Of a stretch of DNA of 64,000 bases, positions 63,801-64,000 are shown piece after piece. The notes beneath the pieces are model-generated. The model was not told the origin of the DNA and ran no database searches. It worked only from the letters and a program-made list of their open reading frames with translations. The stretch lies in assembly GCA_964036045.1 (NCBI GenBank), contig OZ038400.1:9660976-9724975 (forward strand), read 5' to 3'. The stretch's first letter is position 1, and the number at the start of each line of letters is the position of its first letter. The position numbers and the translations under genes are program-made. The stretch is from Eutreptiella sp. 'Long Island Sound 2002'. Lineage: Eukaryota > Euglenozoa > Euglenophyceae > Eutreptiales > Eutreptiaceae.

Positions 63801-64000
63801 CTTGCTGTGCAAAGGGCACCGGATTGCACCCACCCTGGTACTTAAGTATCATCGCATCCTGTGGCTATCCCAGCTGTGTCGCACCAGGGGTGCTGGACAG
63901 ATCACAGCCCAGGCCATTTGGGAGATGACATCATTTCACAAAGGCTCCGGCCCATACGGCCGAGCCATGTCCACAGCACAGGAGTGTGGCTGGGTCGCTA
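60811..64000 (+). CDS. LINE-C ORF2: AP endonuclease and reverse transcriptase (open to window end)
   Basis: Read codon by codon, the frame has no stop for 1,063 codons and continues past the window. The endonuclease has N11 (QTNVTSLR), E34 (GMEETRL), TDAN at 160-163, RID at 213-215 and GHAPV from residue 240, close to the APE pattern. The RT has TGLDGW, YVSLIPKGEG, RPLSVLSQIYRVWAG, YGFRKKRGATDA, D727 in LDYIKCFDLIP (motif A), QGCPLSV from 786 (motif B), YADD at 839-842 (motif C), VNAKKS (D) and FKSLGAG (E). There is no Met until residue 32, inside the first endonuclease motif, so initiation is likely by reinitiation or readthrough after ORF1. Its 3' part (RNase H or zinc knuckle) would be beyond 64,000. 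Confidence 0.9.

Overview
This is a GC-rich eukaryotic nuclear window (introns, non-LTR retrotransposons, satellites, no prokaryotic gene layout). A fragment at 15,958-16,145 encodes part of a chlorophyll a/b light-harvesting protein, so the host is most likely a green-plastid alga. A prasinophyte-type alga with a large genome would fit, but that is inference. Long poly-G/poly-C runs are frequent, and many of the reading-frame breaks fall in such runs. Some could therefore be assembly errors.

The backbone is one large plus-strand gene. I read it as a WDR7 / rabconnectin-3 beta homologue, the WD40 partner of the V-ATPase-regulating rabconnectin complex. Its exons lie at 724-938, 5,575-5,916, 8,423-8,576, 14,959-15,274, 50,129-50,315, 52,038-52,244, possibly 53,266-53,352, and 57,060-57,222. 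All junctions can be drawn as GT-AG, and the codon phases agree across every intron. The gene starts before the window and continues beyond 57,222. Intron 4 is about 34.9 kb (15,275-50,128).

Introns 1-3 (939-14,958) hold dispersed and tandem repeats, G-runs, a decayed minus-strand LINE (LINE-B, 10.4-14.2 kb), and a possible MITE containing a tRNA-like sequence. Intron 4 holds these parts in order: a 16/21-bp satellite; the LHCB fragment; more satellite; a minus-strand LINE (LINE-A: 3' UTR, RNase H, reverse transcriptase at 16.9-21.2 kb); an AT-richer Gag-like coiled-coil ORF (minus, 21.2-23.95 kb); a Ty3/gypsy pol fragment (plus, 24.3-25.05 kb); a 4-kb 22-bp satellite; an AP-endonuclease domain and ORF1-like region (minus, 29.0-32.8 kb); a 1.85-kb foldback palindrome (33.58-35.45 kb); and a 13-kb mosaic (36.4-50.0 kb) in which LINE-related elements alternate with the 16/21-bp satellite.

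The most interesting pattern is in that mosaic. At least eight minus-strand elements end in the same 3' segment plus a (CAA)n tail, and each tail abuts the 16/21-bp satellite at nearly the same base, after GTAGGGTATGGG or a close variant. Seven of them also have satellite on their 5' side. This looks like a retrotransposon family, with apparently non-autonomous partners sharing its 3' end, that targets a satellite inside a host intron. Tandem duplication of 2.9-kb and 2.0-2.3-kb blocks then multiplied the copies.

The last part (57.7-64.0 kb) holds tRNA-derived SINE copies and then a plus-strand LINE (LINE-C). LINE-C has an intact ORF1 (58,960-60,780) and an ORF2 open to the window end, with complete endonuclease and reverse-transcriptase motifs including YADD. 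It is the only element here that looks possibly active.
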